Shown piece after piece: positions 6,713 through 16,259 of a stretch of 35,482 nucleotides of DNA. Numbering within the stretch: the stretch's first letter is position 1; each line of letters opens with the position of its first letter. The position numbers and the translations under genes are program-made. Where the stretch lies: positions 1 to 35,482 of IMG/VR virus record IMGVR_UViG_3300028392_000166. One strand, written 5' to 3'. The notes below the pieces were generated by a model, which saw only the letters and a program-made list of their open reading frames with translations, ran no database searches and had not been told where the DNA came from. Source of the stretch: a virus.

Positions 6713-9157
6713 ATGGCTGATATTAAAAATATTAATAATGAAATCAAAGATCTTAATAGAGAGTTAGGTAACATCCCATCAACTCCTTTTAAGGCAGCAG
6801 ATATGCAAAAAGCATTAGATACTGTAAAAGCATTAAGAGCAGAATTTAAAGCTATGAATAGTGATTTAAGCTTTATAGCATCATCTTTTAGAGATAGTGT
6901 AGCTGAGCTTTCTAAACAAAATGTTGAATTAAATAATGTTAAATCATCTTTAAAAGGTATATCTAATATAGCATCACAACTCTCAGCTTATAAAAAGGGC
7001 GACATTGATTTAGGTAAAAAAGAAATTCAAAATTTAGAAAAACAAGCTAAATTAAAATTTTTAAACTTACAATATAGTATTAATAGTGGTAGATTAAAAG
7101 AGAAAGAATTAGCTGAAGCTAAAGATTCCCTTAAATATCAACAACAGTTTATTAACGGGCTTAAGGATATTAAACAAATTGAAGAACAAATATCTAATAC
7201 TAAAGGAACATCTTTTTTCTCTAACCTAGAAAAAATAACTAAATCCATTCCAGGATTAGGTAAATTCTCATCATCATTTGAAAATGCGGCTAAAGCTTCT
7301 AAAGAGCAAGCTAAATATAACCTTCAAAATTTTGGTAGTGTTGACGGAATGTCTAAAACTAATTTAAAAGCTTTGCAAACTGGTAAAGGTTTAACAGCTG
7401 AAAAAATAAAAGAATTAGGATTAGAAAAACAATTAGTAGATTATCAAGGTAAAGGACTAAGTGGAACTGCGGCCTCCATGAAAGCTAAATCCTTAGGAAT
7501 AACAGGAGCCGCTGAAAATGCTAAGAGCCCCTTCCAAGCTGGAGTATCCAATTTGAAATCCGGATTAGCTGAGGGGGCTACTGAAGCTCTTTCATTTGGG
7601 GCTATTATAACCCAAATAGTACAAGCTTTCTTAGGTTTAGATGCTATGATAGGAACTACTGCCAAACAATTAGGAGTTTCTTATAATACTGCTGCAGGGT
7701 TAAGTCAGGAATTTAACACGATGGCTAACTCTAGTGGCAATATTTTTGTTACTACTAAGGGAATAAATGAATCCTTTAACCAAATTAATGCTGCTTTAGG
7801 TACTAATGGTAGAATTAGTGAAGAAATCTTAATTACTCAAACCGAATTAGTAAAACAAGCTGGGTATAGTGTTGAAGCAGCAACAATGATTTCTAAATTA
7901 TCATTAGCCACAGGTAAACCTGCTAAAGAAATTACTACTGCATTTTTAGGTCAAGCTAAAGCCTTAAATTTAGTTAATGGTACTGCTATTAATGAAAAAG
8001 AATTAATAGAAGATATATCAAAAGCATCTAAATCCATTTTAATTTCATTTGCTGATCAACCTGGTAAATTAATGGCTGCTGCTTATGCAGCCAAAAAATT
8101 AGGTTTATCTTTAAATGATATAAAAGGAATACAAGACAGTTTATTAAATGTTGAATCTTCAATTGCTTCTGAATTTGAAGCTGAAGTATTAACTGGTAAA
8201 CAATTAAATCTAGAAAAAGCTAGATATTATGCTTTAACTAATAATATCGCAGGTATAGCACAAGAACTCTCAGCTCAAGGTATTACTCAAACTAGTTTTG
8301 GTCATATGAATGTTATCCAACAAGAAGCTGTAGCTAAAGCAATGGGTATGTCTAGAGACCAGATGTCTGAAATGTTGATGAATCAAACTGCAATAAGTAA
8401 ACTTACAGGAGTTGATGGAGCTACTGCTAAAGAAAGATATAATAATGCTGTTAAAAAGTATGGAGTAGAAAAAGCTAATGCTATGTTGGGAGACGATACA
8501 CTGGCTCAACAACTCCAATCAGCTTCTATACAAGATAGATTTAATGCTTCTATTGAAAAATTAAAAGAGTTATTTGTTACTTTAATAGAACCCTTAATGC
8601 CAGTATTAGATGTATTTACAAGTATATTTGATATAGTAGGCTTAATTATGAAGCCTATTGGATGGTTAAGTGAAACCTTTGGGGGATGGGGAGAAAAAAT
8701 TTCAAGTATAATAGGCCCTTTAGGGGCAGCTGGTAAAATCTTAAAAGGTATAGCAATGATAGCTGTAGGGTACGCAGCTTATTCAGCATTTGCTTCACTA
8801 TCAGCTATACCTGTTATTGGGGCCGGTTTAGGAGTTATAGCAGCTGCTTCTATTACAGCAGCCGGTATGGGATTCTTAGGTTCAATTAAAGATGGTGTAA
8901 TTGACCCTAAAAAAGGACCAGTAGTATCAGGTGAATTTGGGTCAGTTCAATTACACCCAAATGATCAAATTGTAGCAGGAACCAACTTAATGCCTAATGG
9001 TAAGTCTTCAAACTCATCATCTGGAATTGACTATGAAAGACTAGGTACCCACCTAGCTAACGCCGTATCTAAAGTTCAAATCCAAACCAACCTAGACGGA
9101 GTATCAGTATCAAGAGGATTACAAGCTCCAATGGGTCAAGCTACACGTAAAATATAA
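6713..9157 (+). CDS. Tail tape measure protein
   Basis: The product has 814 residues. The N-terminal half is Lys/Glu/Leu-rich and helical with coiled-coil character (about residues 1-240). It is followed by Ala/Gly-rich helical segments and a hydrophobic stretch near residues 660-740 (IAMIAVGYAAYSAFA and GAGLGVIAAASITAAG) that can form membrane-spanning helices. The C-terminus (PKKGPVVSGEFGSVQLHPND, then VQIQTNLDGVSVSR) is a pattern often found at tape-measure C-termini. Its length, its place just after the gp26/gp51-like pair and the residue composition together identify it. It sets tail length and is ejected during infection. By the usual ~0.15 nm per residue rule, a tail near 120 nm is expected; this is an estimate, not a measurement. 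Confidence 0.88.
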   Translation: MADIKNINNEIKDLNRELGNIPSTPFKAADMQKALDTVKALRAEFKAMNSDLSFIASSFRDSVAELSKQNVELNNVKSSLKGISNIASQLSAYKKGDIDLGKKEIQNLEKQAKLKFLNLQYSINSGRLKEKELAEAKDSLKYQQQFINGLKDIKQIEEQISNTKGTSFFSNLEKITKSIPGLGKFSSSFENAAKASKEQAKYNLQNFGSVDGMSKTNLKALQTGKGLTAEKIKELGLEKQLVDYQGKGLSGTAASMKAKSLGITGAAENAKSPFQAGVSNLKSGLAEGATEALSFGAIITQIVQAFLGLDAMIGTTAKQLGVSYNTAAGLSQEFNTMANSSGNIFVTTKGINESFNQINAALGTNGRISEEILITQTELVKQAGYSVEAATMISKLSLATGKPAKEITTAFLGQAKALNLVNGTAINEKELIEDISKASKSILISFADQPGKLMAAAYAAKKLGLSLNDIKGIQDSLLNVESSIASEFEAEVLTGKQLNLEKARYYALTNNIAGIAQELSAQGITQTSFGHMNVIQQEAVAKAMGMSRDQMSEMLMNQTAISKLTGVDGATAKERYNNAVKKYGVEKANAMLGDDTLAQQLQSASIQDRFNASIEKLKELFVTLIEPLMPVLDVFTSIFDIVGLIMKPIGWLSETFGGWGEKISSIIGPLGAAGKILKGIAMIAVGYAAYSAFASLSAIPVIGAGLGVIAAASITAAGMGFLGSIKDGVIDPKKGPVVSGEFGSVQLHPNDQIVAGTNLMPNGKSSNSSSGIDYERLGTHLANAVSKVQIQTNLDGVSVSRGLQAPMGQATRKI

Positions 9158-9161
9158 TCTT

Positions 9162-9174
9162 ACAATATTTATTA
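9162..9174 (+). promoter_or_regulatory. Candidate phage promoter after tape measure gene
   Basis: ACAATATTTATTA in a 41-nt gap, 24 nt before ATG 9199. No hairpin terminator precedes this copy. Confidence 0.45.
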
Positions 9175-9198
9175 TAAACACTAAAAATACAACATAAA

Positions 9199-9486
9199 AT
9201 GGGATTACTAACATTATTAAACTCAGGAATAGGTAACTTAGGATACGATGGAGCAACAGTTCCTTCAACAGTGAACTCTAACCCACCCGGATTTACACGC
9301 CACAATTTATTCTCTACTACAGGACAACCTAACCAAGCTTCTCACATTATAGTAGGTGGGGTAAACGGGTTACAAGCACCACCAAGAAATTACATTCCTT
9401 CTAGATTAGAAGAAACAGACCCCTTAAACACTAGTCATTACAACAGTGCTGCTGGAAATCATTATACTGATCATTTACCTTTGTAA
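9199..9486 (+). CDS. Hypothetical virion-region protein
   Basis: The product has 95 residues and I do not recognise it. It is Gly/Asn/Pro/Thr-rich (NSGIGNLGYDGATVPS, NSNPPGFTRHN), with no membrane segment or catalytic motif and a His/Asp-rich C-terminus (NHYTDHLPL). The next gene starts 6 nt after its stop, so the two are probably co-expressed from the element at 9162. The composition and place between the tape-measure and baseplate genes suggest a small structural component. Confidence 0.55.
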   Translation: MGLLTLLNSGIGNLGYDGATVPSTVNSNPPGFTRHNLFSTTGQPNQASHIIVGGVNGLQAPPRNYIPSRLEETDPLNTSHYNSAAGNHYTDHLPL

Positions 9487-9492
9487 ATAAAC

Positions 9493-11592
9493 ATGTTAAT
9501 CAATCTAAAAACCAACCTAAAGTCTCTACAATTTGGACATGATGTTCAAGGTGGAGGCTCTAGTGGTCTTCCTTACATCAAAACTGGCTTACCTGAAGAT
9601 TCACCTGCGGGTGAATATCTTGCTGGTATCGCGAGAAACAGCGCGGATTGGCCGTTGAGAGGTGGGGTATACTCAACTGTGGCGGCTACAACAGATACTG
9701 TTAGAATCTCGCGTTTTTTAACCGACTTTCCACGCGGTTCAATATTCACTGCTAAACAAGTAGGTTTACAAAAATCTAATCCACAAATTGAAACCGGAGG
9801 TAAGACCTCAAGATTAAATACCCAAACATACAATTTAAACGCTAATTTATTAGCACAAGTTTTATTAGAAGGAGATGGTACTCATATCCCAAGAGCTGGA
9901 GCCAATACAAATGAGCTAGGACCTAACGGGCAAAAAAATAAATACGAGTACGTTGTATCACATAAAGATTCTTATAGTAATAGATTAGTTACTTTATATA
10001 ATCTAAAAATAGATCCTGAATCATTAGCATTTAATGCTACTACAGGGCCAGGTAGTACTCAAGTTTCATTAGGAACTGTAATAACCATAGCTGATAAACT
10101 AGGAATTAGTTCAGATAAAGATAATATTCTATTTGACTACCCAGGTGGGCCCGATTCATTATACGGAGACGGTAATACAACTATTTTTAAAGCAACTGAT
10201 TTTAAAGGTGTTTCTATAAATACATCAACATCTTTTGATACTTTTAAAAAAGGACCATTTACTAATACTAAATATAATCCTAATTTTAAAATATTATCTG
10301 AAAAAACCCCATTTAACTTTGTTACTGACAAATTTAATACTATATTAAAGTCAGATATAACTCCTAAGAACCTTAATGATAATATAGCTTCGGCACAAAA
10401 TACAGAGTACCAACAATCCAACTCAGATTATATAAGACCTGATTCGGTTCCTTCAGATATTAAGAAAAATGCTCCTATAAATTCTTTTGGGAATACCTTA
10501 TCATATAGAAGTCTATTAGAATCTAAAGGTGATGATTTAGCAGCAAAACCTATACTTCAAGATTTTAGATCTAAAACAATAGACCCAGATGATCCTGCTC
10601 GTTTTCAAGCACGTAATTATACTAGTTCTTTAGTTAATATAGAAACTAGAGTTGGTATAGGGAACCCTGGAGGTAGACTTAAAAAAGATAGAAAATGGGT
10701 AAATCAAGTTAATTATAATGGTCAAGATCAGGTAAATATGATACCATTATATTCGGATGCCGCAGATCCTTTTTTACATAAACCTGAAGCTAGAGATTTA
10801 ATTAAATTTGCTTTCGAAGTAATAAGCAATGATACTACTGGCACCTCTGAACGATATGATAAAACTGGTAAGATTACAAATGTAACAGACGCTATTACTA
10901 CTAAAGTACATTTTAGAGCATTTTTAACTAATTTTTCAGATAACCATGGAGCTGAATGGAGTAGTCAAAAATATATGGGTAGAGGTGAAAATTTTTACAC
11001 CTATCAAGGTTTTGATAGAGAGGTAAGTTTTCAATTTAAAGTAGCAGCTCAATCAAAACAAGAAATGTTACCTTTATGGCAAAAATTAAATTATTTAGCT
11101 TCCTCACTTTATCCTGATTATCAAACCGGTACAAGTTTTATGAGAGGTAACTTACATAGACTAACTATAGGAGAATACTTTTACAGAACACCAGGTATTA
11201 TAAAATCAATGAATATATCAGTTGATGATAATTATCCTTGGGAAATCAAATATTCAGAACCTGAAACACAAAAAGTATTTGCAACTGAAGATTTTACTAA
11301 TATTAATAACAAAGGAAAGAAAGACTTCACAGAGTCTAACTCAGATGCTGATATGATGGAGTTACCACAAGTATTAAATGTGTCTGTAACATTTACTCCT
11401 ATATTAAATGAATTACCTTCATTATCAAAACTAACTGAAAATGGTGGTGGTAAACATATATTAATAAGTGACCATGGTTTCCAAGAAAATTTCATAGACC
11501 GTATTCCTAATCTAACCGATACAGTCCCATTAAATAAAGGTGGATCATTTAATTCTGTGCTTTTTAATATTAATGCTCCTCCAACTAAATAA
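9493..11592 (+). CDS. Putative baseplate / tail-tube initiator-type structural protein
   Basis: The product has 699 residues. The opening LNLKNL-like stretch (NLKTNLKSLQFGHDVQGGGS, SGLPYI) and LRGGVYSTVAATTDTVRI form a conserved-looking block. Near residue 480-580 is a tube-like module: RAFLTNFSDNHGAEWSS, YMGRGENFYTYQGFDREVSF and LPLWQKLNYLASSLYP. That pattern recalls tube-cap/initiator proteins (T4 gp48/gp54) and related baseplate proteins. In T4 the order is also tape measure, 48, 54. A terminator follows, and the LysM-like gp53 relative comes next. The exact T4 equivalent is uncertain. The segment around 9600-9760 is noticeably richer in G+C than the rest of the gene. Confidence 0.6.
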   Translation: MLINLKTNLKSLQFGHDVQGGGSSGLPYIKTGLPEDSPAGEYLAGIARNSADWPLRGGVYSTVAATTDTVRISRFLTDFPRGSIFTAKQVGLQKSNPQIETGGKTSRLNTQTYNLNANLLAQVLLEGDGTHIPRAGANTNELGPNGQKNKYEYVVSHKDSYSNRLVTLYNLKIDPESLAFNATTGPGSTQVSLGTVITIADKLGISSDKDNILFDYPGGPDSLYGDGNTTIFKATDFKGVSINTSTSFDTFKKGPFTNTKYNPNFKILSEKTPFNFVTDKFNTILKSDITPKNLNDNIASAQNTEYQQSNSDYIRPDSVPSDIKKNAPINSFGNTLSYRSLLESKGDDLAAKPILQDFRSKTIDPDDPARFQARNYTSSLVNIETRVGIGNPGGRLKKDRKWVNQVNYNGQDQVNMIPLYSDAADPFLHKPEARDLIKFAFEVISNDTTGTSERYDKTGKITNVTDAITTKVHFRAFLTNFSDNHGAEWSSQKYMGRGENFYTYQGFDREVSFQFKVAAQSKQEMLPLWQKLNYLASSLYPDYQTGTSFMRGNLHRLTIGEYFYRTPGIIKSMNISVDDNYPWEIKYSEPETQKVFATEDFTNINNKGKKDFTESNSDADMMELPQVLNVSVTFTPILNELPSLSKLTENGGGKHILISDHGFQENFIDRIPNLTDTVPLNKGGSFNSVLFNINAPPTK

Positions 11593-11597
11593 AAATT

Positions 11598-11620
11598 AGG
11601 CTCCATCAGGAGCCTTTTTT
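11598..11620 (+). terminator. Intrinsic terminator
   Basis: Stem AGGCTCC / GGAGCCT with loop ATCA is followed by six T. Confidence 0.85.
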
Positions 11621-11624
11621 ATCT

Positions 11625-11637
11625 TACATATTTATAT
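11625..11637 (+). promoter_or_regulatory. Candidate phage promoter upstream of LysM-like gene
   Basis: TACATATTTATAT follows the terminator directly, 14 nt before ATG 11651. Confidence 0.55.
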
Positions 11638-11650
11638 TAAAATACAAAAT

Positions 11651-11971
11651 ATGCCAAGTAGATACCAAATTATCTCTGTAATGAAATCTGATACAGGTAT
11701 ACCCTCAACATCAGGTAAAGACATGTATAAACCAACATACTACCCTAGCATTTACGCTAAATCAGATGATACTTATATTATAGCAGGTACTACTGACAGA
11801 TTAGATAATATTGCATTAGATTTTTATAACGATGCTACTTTATGGTGGGTTGTAGCTATGGTAAACGATTTACCAGGTGATTCAATTTACCCTACTCCGG
11901 GACAATATTTAAGAATACCCAAAGATTTATCCTCAATTTTATCCCAATACACACAACAAAATAATATATAA
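11651..11971 (+). CDS. Baseplate LysM-like protein (gp53-type)
   Basis: The product has 106 residues. The central part, TYIIAGTTDRLDNIALDFYN followed by DATLWWVVAMVNDLPGDSIY and PTPGQYLRIP, matches the LysM-like fold used in tail hub and wedge proteins. The motif 'RLDxLAxxFYxDxxLWWxIaxxN' and the terminal 'P.G..LrIP' are typical of T4 gp53-like and gpX-like proteins. In virions this small domain clamps tube, hub or wedge components. It lies upstream of the two large hub genes and precedes them by only 6 nt, so it is probably transcribed with them. Confidence 0.75.
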   Translation: MPSRYQIISVMKSDTGIPSTSGKDMYKPTYYPSIYAKSDDTYIIAGTTDRLDNIALDFYNDATLWWVVAMVNDLPGDSIYPTPGQYLRIPKDLSSILSQYTQQNNI

Positions 11972-11977
11972 TACGTT

Positions 11978-14443
11978 ATGGCTGATTTAGATTATACTAA
12001 CATCTGCGGTTCTGCTTTTCAACCTTATGTTCACGATCAAATAGAGAAACGAAAAAGCTTAGTTTATAATGAACTAAGAAGCTCAGACCAACTCCAATGG
12101 TTAACCAATAAAAACTTATGGCTAAGAGTAAGCTCAGGAACCAACGTTCAGTATGGTAACAAAAGTTATGATGGGTTAGAAGGAGATGCTTTATCAAAAA
12201 AGTACATACTACAAGGTGGAGTATTAAGTCACCCAACAGATAAAGAATACAACTTACGTTACGGAGTAGGTGATGATGGAGCCTATGGGCTAAAAAATAA
12301 ATCAAGTGATCCGTCAAGGCCTGGTAATTTTGGCCAAATACCAATGCCTGGTATTACAAATATCTCTATTAAAACCGGTGGTAAGTTAGGTACATTAAAA
12401 GAAACAACAATTGATTTTGTTTGTTATGGTATGGAGCAACTTAATATAATGGAAGCTCTTTACATGAAACTAGGCTTTAGCCTATTAGTAGAATGGGGTC
12501 ATACTTTCTTTATAGATAATAAAACCGGGAAAATAGAATCTAACGTTCAACCATTACCTTTTTACGGAATCCATACCAAAGAAGATTTAATGGAAAAGAT
12601 TACTTCTAATAGAATACTTCATAGTGGAAACTATGATGCTACTTGGGGTACTATAAAAAACTTCACATACACCTTATCTGAAAATGGGATGTTCAAATGC
12701 CAGGTACAACTAGTAGGGGCTGGAGACGTTTTAGAATCACTAAAGATAAACGTATCAGGGAATTTTAAAAATGTTGATGTAGTTCCGGGCTATGTAGATT
12801 CAACTACTACAACTGATGCTTCATCTACACCACCAAAATCCCCATATCCTATAATAGCTGATGCCAATGAATCCTTATTGAACAACGCATTATATGGGAT
12901 TTATACACATACCCCAGCATTATCACAAGAAGAAAGTGGCTATTCTATAGAAGGTGGAGGTGATACCTATAAATCATTATTGGATCCGTTTTTTGAAAAT
13001 CTAAACTTATCAATCACAAACTGGAACTCTAATACTGAACTGCAGAAAAAAGGATATAACTTTAGATTAATTAATACCCCAGGTATGAATAACCCCCATA
13101 CTGAACCTATTGATAATAAAGTTTCTGAAATAGATCCAACCTCTTTTTTTGGTAAACTATCCATTGATTTTGAATCCACAGAAGACCAAGAAAAAGAACA
13201 AGGTACCCAACAAAACTATATTACTTTAGGACATTTACTTCTATTAATAATGTCTACGGGTATGTTATACCAAAAAAATACAGGAGCCGATAAAACCCAA
13301 CAAAAACCTTACATTTACATAGACGTTAACCCAGAAACTAACAGATGTTATACATTCCCCGGCCATTGCTCTTTAGATCCTACAATATGTTTAATAGGAT
13401 CTGAAACACTACCCTTTGGAATAACTTCTACTATGTTTGACAGCATTAAAACAAATTTCAATTGGTTTGATCCTGATGGGTTAGGAGGACGATTTATGTA
13501 TACTTTAGTAAACGTAGATTTTATAGCAAGTACTATGAAAAAATTTAGAGGGGGTAGTACTAAAGGAGATGTTAATTTTGTAGATTTAGTTAAAGATATA
13601 TTAGATGGGATATCTAAAGCTTGTGGTGGTTACAATGAATTTAGAATAGTACCTGATGATGATACAAGATGTGTAAGAATATTTGATGATAGAAGAACAA
13701 TTAATTCCAAAACCCAAATCCCCACTTATACAGAAATACCTGTTTTAGGGGCTAAAAGTATTGTGTATAACTTTAGTTATACATCCAAAATATCCCCAAA
13801 TACCGCAGCTATGGTGGTAGTAGCAGCACAAGCCGTACCCACCGGAGTACAAGGTGCTGAAAATGCATTAGCTTTTTCCCATCTAAACAAAGGACTATAC
13901 AATAGACTAGGAGCAGTAACAGTAGACTCAGCTACTGATTTAAATGCTACTGCTTCCCCTACAGATAATGCCGAACAAAGGTATATAGAATTATCTTCTT
14001 ATATAGAAAGTATCTATAATGGAGTAGGAGCAGCATCCCCTTCATCTCCTGCAGTGATACCAACCTCCACCTCCGATAAGGTCAAAATAGAAGTTACTAA
14101 AGAAAATCTTAATTCTCAAATTGTAAAAGTATTTAGTGGGTTAAAAAATATTTTAAATAAAGACCCCAATAAAAATAATTATACTAATGAATCCCAAAAA
14201 CTTAATGAGGCTTATGATGCTTTAAAGAAAGAAGCAGATTCATTAGATACTAATGGGTTAGGGCAATTTGATAAAGGAGCTAATGGGAAATCTTATACCA
14301 ACGAGTTTTATATTAATGCGTGGATATCTGTTAGATTCACTAGCCTTTATGACTCACCTAACAATACTGATAGTGATATAGAAAAAAAATGGCAACAATA
14401 CTTAGATAGTCTAACCCGTAACCAAATCTCCTCTAATTTCTAA
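11978..14443 (+). CDS. Large baseplate hub-region structural protein
   Basis: The product has 821 residues. The N-terminal third carries PMPGITNISIKTGGKLGTLK, ETTIDFVCYG, then LNIMEALYMKLGFSLLVEWG. This pattern occurs in large hub proteins of marine T4-like phages, with the tube-like beta domain of gp27/gpD-type hubs as a plausible relative. Later segments include GHLLLLIMSTGMLYQK, a SYTSKISPNTAAMVVVAAQA strand-turn region, and a C-terminal charged helical stretch. The next gene, 4 nt downstream, encodes a lysozyme-bearing spike-type protein. This recalls the gp27-gp5 hub/spike pair of T4. Exact equivalence to gp27 is inference; I see no enzymatic site. Confidence 0.6.
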   Translation: MADLDYTNICGSAFQPYVHDQIEKRKSLVYNELRSSDQLQWLTNKNLWLRVSSGTNVQYGNKSYDGLEGDALSKKYILQGGVLSHPTDKEYNLRYGVGDDGAYGLKNKSSDPSRPGNFGQIPMPGITNISIKTGGKLGTLKETTIDFVCYGMEQLNIMEALYMKLGFSLLVEWGHTFFIDNKTGKIESNVQPLPFYGIHTKEDLMEKITSNRILHSGNYDATWGTIKNFTYTLSENGMFKCQVQLVGAGDVLESLKINVSGNFKNVDVVPGYVDSTTTTDASSTPPKSPYPIIADANESLLNNALYGIYTHTPALSQEESGYSIEGGGDTYKSLLDPFFENLNLSITNWNSNTELQKKGYNFRLINTPGMNNPHTEPIDNKVSEIDPTSFFGKLSIDFESTEDQEKEQGTQQNYITLGHLLLLIMSTGMLYQKNTGADKTQQKPYIYIDVNPETNRCYTFPGHCSLDPTICLIGSETLPFGITSTMFDSIKTNFNWFDPDGLGGRFMYTLVNVDFIASTMKKFRGGSTKGDVNFVDLVKDILDGISKACGGYNEFRIVPDDDTRCVRIFDDRRTINSKTQIPTYTEIPVLGAKSIVYNFSYTSKISPNTAAMVVVAAQAVPTGVQGAENALAFSHLNKGLYNRLGAVTVDSATDLNATASPTDNAEQRYIELSSYIESIYNGVGAASPSSPAVIPTSTSDKVKIEVTKENLNSQIVKVFSGLKNILNKDPNKNNYTNESQKLNEAYDALKKEADSLDTNGLGQFDKGANGKSYTNEFYINAWISVRFTSLYDSPNNTDSDIEKKWQQYLDSLTRNQISSNF

Positions 14444-14447
14444 AACC

Positions 14448-15524
14448 ATGTCAATAACCTTAGATAAATCAAAAACAGACGGGTGCCTAAACTCATATAG
14501 AGAAGTATTCTCAGACCCTTATAAATCAGGAGATGATGATTCTTTTAATGCAGGAGTACTTCTCCCATTAGACTTTAGCCTAGAAATGGATGGATTGAGT
14601 GGAATAATACCTAACTCAGCTTTTGTAATACCTTCAAACTCCTTACCCAACTCATATTTAATACAAACCGGAGTTGATGTAAACAAACCAAAAATAGCAT
14701 TTATTTTACATACACTAGATCAAAACTTTGGTAACAATAAATGGACTACTAAAATGACAGGTCAAGTACTTAACATTAGGTTTGAACCATTAACTGAAGC
14801 TGAAAAAGCAGCCATTGCTGCTGCTAAATTAAATCACCAATCTACAGTATTATCTGATTATAAAGACATAGGTAATAAAGTAAACCAAAATCCACCAATG
14901 CCTCCAGTTAAAGTTACTAAGGAAATGAATACTTTTGCACAAGCAGCTAAAGCGGTTATTTCCAACCTTGAAGGGGGTTATTATAATGGTGGTGGTAACG
15001 GAGACCCTAGATATAATACTAGTGGTGAAACTATGTTTGGTATAGATAGATTAAGAAATGGTAACTGTGGTCCATGTACTAGATTTTGGGGAATTATGGA
15101 TAGTAATAGTGCTAGAACTAAATGGCCTTGGTTATACGTCCCTAAAGACCCAATTAAAACTCAATTATTTGATTTAGTAGTAGAAATACAAAAACCTAAT
15201 TATAATAAATGGAGTAAATCCTATCTAGATAAAGATGTACAAACTTTAGTAGAATCTGATGGGAGATTATACTACAACATGGTTTACGCTTCATGGAATG
15301 GAATAGGATGGTTTAAAGGATTTGCTACATTACTTAATAATGCCTATCATAGAGGTTTCAAAACATCAGATGCTTTATTAGATGTTATAACAAAAGAAAG
15401 AATAAATGGTGGTAAAATAGCTTATACGTTAGGAACCGGGAAGAACTTAGGACCTACAGGGGCATCATTAATTAGTCAAACAGGATATAAAATAGCAAAA
15501 GCTACAGGAGTAACAGTAAAATAA
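14448..15524 (+). CDS. Tail spike/hub protein with GH108-like muramidase domain
   Basis: The product has 358 residues. Residues ~1-115 form a beta-rich N-terminal part ending NKWTTKMTGQVLNIRFEPLT, consistent with a hub or OB-like attachment domain. After an Ala/Lys linker comes an N-acetylmuramidase-type domain. ISNLEGGYYN, with candidate catalytic Glu175 in the EGGY motif, is followed by GETMFGIDR (residues 193-201); this pairing is the hallmark of glycoside hydrolase family 108. Further on are LYYNMVYASWNGIGWFKGFA and AYHRGF. I infer that it is the cell-wall-piercing enzyme of the tail tip, analogous to T4 gp5, acting in the periplasm at infection. The free endolysin (28752) is a different enzyme family. 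Confidence 0.72.
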   Translation: MSITLDKSKTDGCLNSYREVFSDPYKSGDDDSFNAGVLLPLDFSLEMDGLSGIIPNSAFVIPSNSLPNSYLIQTGVDVNKPKIAFILHTLDQNFGNNKWTTKMTGQVLNIRFEPLTEAEKAAIAAAKLNHQSTVLSDYKDIGNKVNQNPPMPPVKVTKEMNTFAQAAKAVISNLEGGYYNGGGNGDPRYNTSGETMFGIDRLRNGNCGPCTRFWGIMDSNSARTKWPWLYVPKDPIKTQLFDLVVEIQKPNYNKWSKSYLDKDVQTLVESDGRLYYNMVYASWNGIGWFKGFATLLNNAYHRGFKTSDALLDVITKERINGGKIAYTLGTGKNLGPTGASLISQTGYKIAKATGVTVK

Positions 15525-15525
15525 A

Positions 15526-16137
15526 ATGAAATACTTTCCAAAATCAAGAGTACTTACCAACCAAAAATCAACCCCCGGCCAATTTATATCAGCTAATGGG
15601 GTAGAATACAATGGTCCATATTATACTACATTTACAGGAGAATCATTTACAGGAGTTAGTCCTACCTCTGGTAATTCTTACCCTTTAACTTCAACTCCTA
15701 TAACACAAACTGGATTAACTTTAGGTATAGATGGGATATCTCAAGCTCAATATAATAAATTAATCCCAATTCCTATTAATTTGGTTGATCCAACCCCATT
15801 TACTCCACGTCCTACTGAAGCAGATTATACCGCAGGAAAAATCACAAGATATTTTGCTAGACAAAGAAATGGTACTACATTTAGATTAATGGAAATTGAT
15901 CAACCAACCTATGAAGCTTTTACTACTAGTAAAGGAAACTCAAATACCTCCTTATGGAAAGTAGTATCGGTGTTCTGGCAAATCTCAGGCCCACTACATA
16001 ACGAAAAAGTAAACGGAATACAAACCAGAGCAGGTGTGATTGATACTAACCAAAGAATACTAGATAAAACAGAACCTAATTTTATAGGAATAAAACAATA
16101 TCTAACCGATCTAACTCAATTTAGAAGACCTTTTTAA
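15526..16137 (+). CDS. Putative baseplate-associated structural protein
   Basis: The product has 203 residues. The N-terminal ANGVEYNGPYYTTFTGESFTG is a pattern I know from uncharacterised baseplate-region proteins of marine phages ('Y.GpYh...G..m.G'). The rest includes KITRYFARQRNGTTFRLMEI, a Tyr/Trp-rich stretch LWKVVSVFWQISGPL, and a basic end. There are no membrane segments or catalytic motifs. The gene begins one base after the stop of the spike gene, so the two are surely co-transcribed. A wedge or linker role is guessed from position only. Confidence 0.6.
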   Translation: MKYFPKSRVLTNQKSTPGQFISANGVEYNGPYYTTFTGESFTGVSPTSGNSYPLTSTPITQTGLTLGIDGISQAQYNKLIPIPINLVDPTPFTPRPTEADYTAGKITRYFARQRNGTTFRLMEIDQPTYEAFTTSKGNSNTSLWKVVSVFWQISGPLHNEKVNGIQTRAGVIDTNQRILDKTEPNFIGIKQYLTDLTQFRRPF

Positions 16138-16145
16138 TATTTATA
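16135..16145 (+). promoter_or_regulatory. Candidate phage promoter overlapping a stop codon
   Basis: TAATATTTATA includes the stop TAA (16135-16137) of the preceding gene. It lies 18 nt before the small GTG-started frame at 16164. Confidence 0.45.
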
Positions 16146-16163
16146 ACATATAATCAAAAACAA

Positions 16164-16259
16164 GTGGAAGAAAATATTGTTACTGGAATTATAATATTTG
16201 GAATTATCCTTATAATAATTGAGTCCTGGGACCTTATAAAAATCAAAAACAAACTATGA
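16164..16259 (+). CDS. Putative 31-residue membrane peptide
   Basis: A short frame opens with GTG and encodes a polar start (VEENIVTG), a hydrophobic stretch rich in Ile (IIIFGIILIII) and a basic end (LIKIKNKL). That is a good single transmembrane helix with a positively charged C-terminal tail. It fills most of the gap between the promoter-like element at 16135 and the next gene. Its stop overlaps the next start as ATGA, a sign of translational coupling. The GTG start and lack of recognisable homologues keep confidence modest. Confidence 0.4.
   Translation: MEENIVTGIIIFGIILIIIESWDLIKIKNKL

Noticed and set aside
9600-9760. G+C-rich patch suggesting recent gene transfer
   Set aside because: It lies within a continuous, conserved-looking protein block in the same frame. 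Local amino-acid constraint (Ala, Gly, Arg) explains it well enough.
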